Positions 6,317 through 7,076 of a DNA stretch of 7,076 nt are shown here, in pieces. Below the pieces are notes generated by a model. It did not search any database. It saw only the letters and a program-made list of their open reading frames with translations, and was not told the DNA's origin. Position 1 is the first letter of the stretch; each line of letters opens with the position of its first letter. The position numbers and the translations under genes were made by a program. Origin of the DNA: Verrucomicrobiota bacterium (GTDB lineage Bacteria; Verrucomicrobiota; Verrucomicrobiia; Opitutales; UBA953); NCBI GenBank assembly GCA_009924535.1, contig RFRI01000068.1, positions 1 through 7,076 on the forward strand, given 5' to 3'.

Positions 6317-7076
6317 ATGTCGCTCCAACATCGCAGGGATTTCCTCCGCAGCCTCGGCCTTTCGGCCGCCGCCTTGCCGCTCCTCGGCGGCCTCGCCTCC
6401 CTCGGCGCCGCCGAGCCCGTGACCGGACGCCGTCAGCGCGTCATCTTCGTCTTCTCGCCCAACGGCGTCGTCCCGCCGGCCTTCTGGCCCGACGAGGAAG
6501 GCGCCAACTTCAAGCTCAAGGCCATCATGAAGCCCTTCGAGCCGTTCAAGTCCAAGATGCTCACGCTCAAGGGCGTCAACAACCGCGTCCGAGGCGATGG
6601 TGACTCGCACATGCGCGGCATGAGCTGCCTGCTCACCGGCATCGAACTCTTCCCGGGCAACATCATGGGCGGCGGCGGCGCTCCCGCCGGCTGGGCGAGC
6701 GGCCCGTCCGTCGACCAGGTCATCCGCACCCATCTCCAGTCCAATGCGGCCACGAAGACCCGCATGGGTTCCCTGGAAATCGGCGTCGGCGTCGGCAATC
6801 GTGCCGATCCTTGGACCCGCTGGAGTTACGCCGGCGCGAACCAGCCCGTCGCCCCGATTTCGAGCCCTTATGAACTCTTCGACAAGCTCTACGGCTCGAT
6901 GAAGGAAGGCGAGAACCTCGGCTCCGTCCTCGACGGCCTCAAGGGCGACATCGCCAAGGTCGCCAACGCCGTCGACAAGAGCGACCGCGGTCTCCTCGAC
7001 CAGCACGCCACCGCCTTGCGCGAGCTCGAGCGCGGGCTCAAGGAAAGCCAGTCGCAGGCGGCGTTGAAGGTGCCGC
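6317..7076 (+). CDS. DUF1552 family protein with Tat signal, N-terminal part (3' end outside window)
   Basis: The visible 253 residues begin with a twin-arginine signal: RRDFLRSLGLSAAALPLLGG (6-25), then an alanine-rich cleavage region ending in GAAEP, so the protein should be folded before export. The mature part starts with a beta strand (RVIFVFSPNGVVPPAFWP), then LTLKGVNN and SHMRGMSCLLTG (97-108, with His98), all typical of DUF1552 (Pfam HXXSHH); the HXXSHH motif itself would lie past the window edge. Function is unknown in the family. In Planctomycetes and Verrucomicrobia this gene habitually follows a DUF1592-type cytochrome, as here with a 4-base gap, so the two products probably act together outside the cytoplasmic membrane. 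No Shine-Dalgarno sequence is seen before ATG 6317, suggesting translational coupling to the upstream gene. Tat export suggests, without proof, a bound cofactor or complex partner. Confidence 0.92.
   Translation, partial: MSLQHRRDFLRSLGLSAAALPLLGGLASLGAAEPVTGRRQRVIFVFSPNGVVPPAFWPDEEGANFKLKAIMKPFEPFKSKMLTLKGVNNRVRGDGDSHMRGMSCLLTGIELFPGNIMGGGGAPAGWASGPSVDQVIRTHLQSNAATKTRMGSLEIGVGVGNRADPWTRWSYAGANQPVAPISSPYELFDKLYGSMKEGENLGSVLDGLKGDIAKVANAVDKSDRGLLDQHATALRELERGLKESQSQAALKVP

Noticed and set aside
4669..6318. 549-codon open frame on the minus strand antisense to the cytochrome gene
   Set aside because: It mirrors the codon pattern of the real gene in GC-rich DNA, is rich in Gly/Arg/Asp/Val/Glu without recognisable domains, and the plus-strand frame has clear conserved families.

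Overview
The window is a GC-rich bacterial chromosomal segment with about seven protein-coding genes and no RNA genes, insertion sequences or CRISPR arrays that I can see. The best guess for the source is a member of the Planctomycetes-Verrucomicrobia-Chlamydiae group, probably Verrucomicrobiota (Opitutae-like). This rests mainly on the right-hand gene pair, a DUF1587/1595/1592/1588/1585 cytochrome followed by a DUF1552 protein, which is characteristic of Planctomycetes and Verrucomicrobia. Strong GC bias at third codon positions and the weak or absent Shine-Dalgarno sequences are compatible with this but do not prove it.

Layout, left to right. Positions 1-1356 (+) hold the C-terminal 451 residues of the FtsK DNA translocase, cut by the window edge at an EcoRI site. 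A bidirectional terminator hairpin lies at 1374-1413. Two small genes on the minus strand follow: 1437-1661, a 74-residue secreted proline-rich protein, and 1764-2270, a 168-residue secreted Ala/Lys-rich protein. Each has its own terminator and promoter. A divergent intergenic region of about 265 bases leads to four genes on the plus strand: a beta-class carbonic anhydrase (2536-3213), a RadC/JAMM family protein (3257-3937), a membrane-anchored multidomain c-type cytochrome with an embedded PA14-like domain (3973-6312), and a Tat-exported DUF1552 protein (6317 to beyond the window end). The gaps between these four are 43, 35 and 4 bases, so at least the last two should be co-transcribed.

How the genes relate. 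FtsK, carbonic anhydrase and RadC are housekeeping genes with no evident link to each other. The cytochrome/DUF1552 pair looks like an exported two-protein module: one partner anchored in the membrane with two haem-binding motifs and a putative glycan-binding domain, the other folded in the cytoplasm and exported by Tat. Its substrate is unknown. The least expected signal is in the two small secreted genes. Although their mature proteins are unrelated in sequence, they share a nearly identical promoter, TTGAAACT-N15-TGTATYATCC, placed so close to the start codon that both mRNAs should be leaderless or nearly so. I see no complete, clearly novel defence or mobile system in the window.
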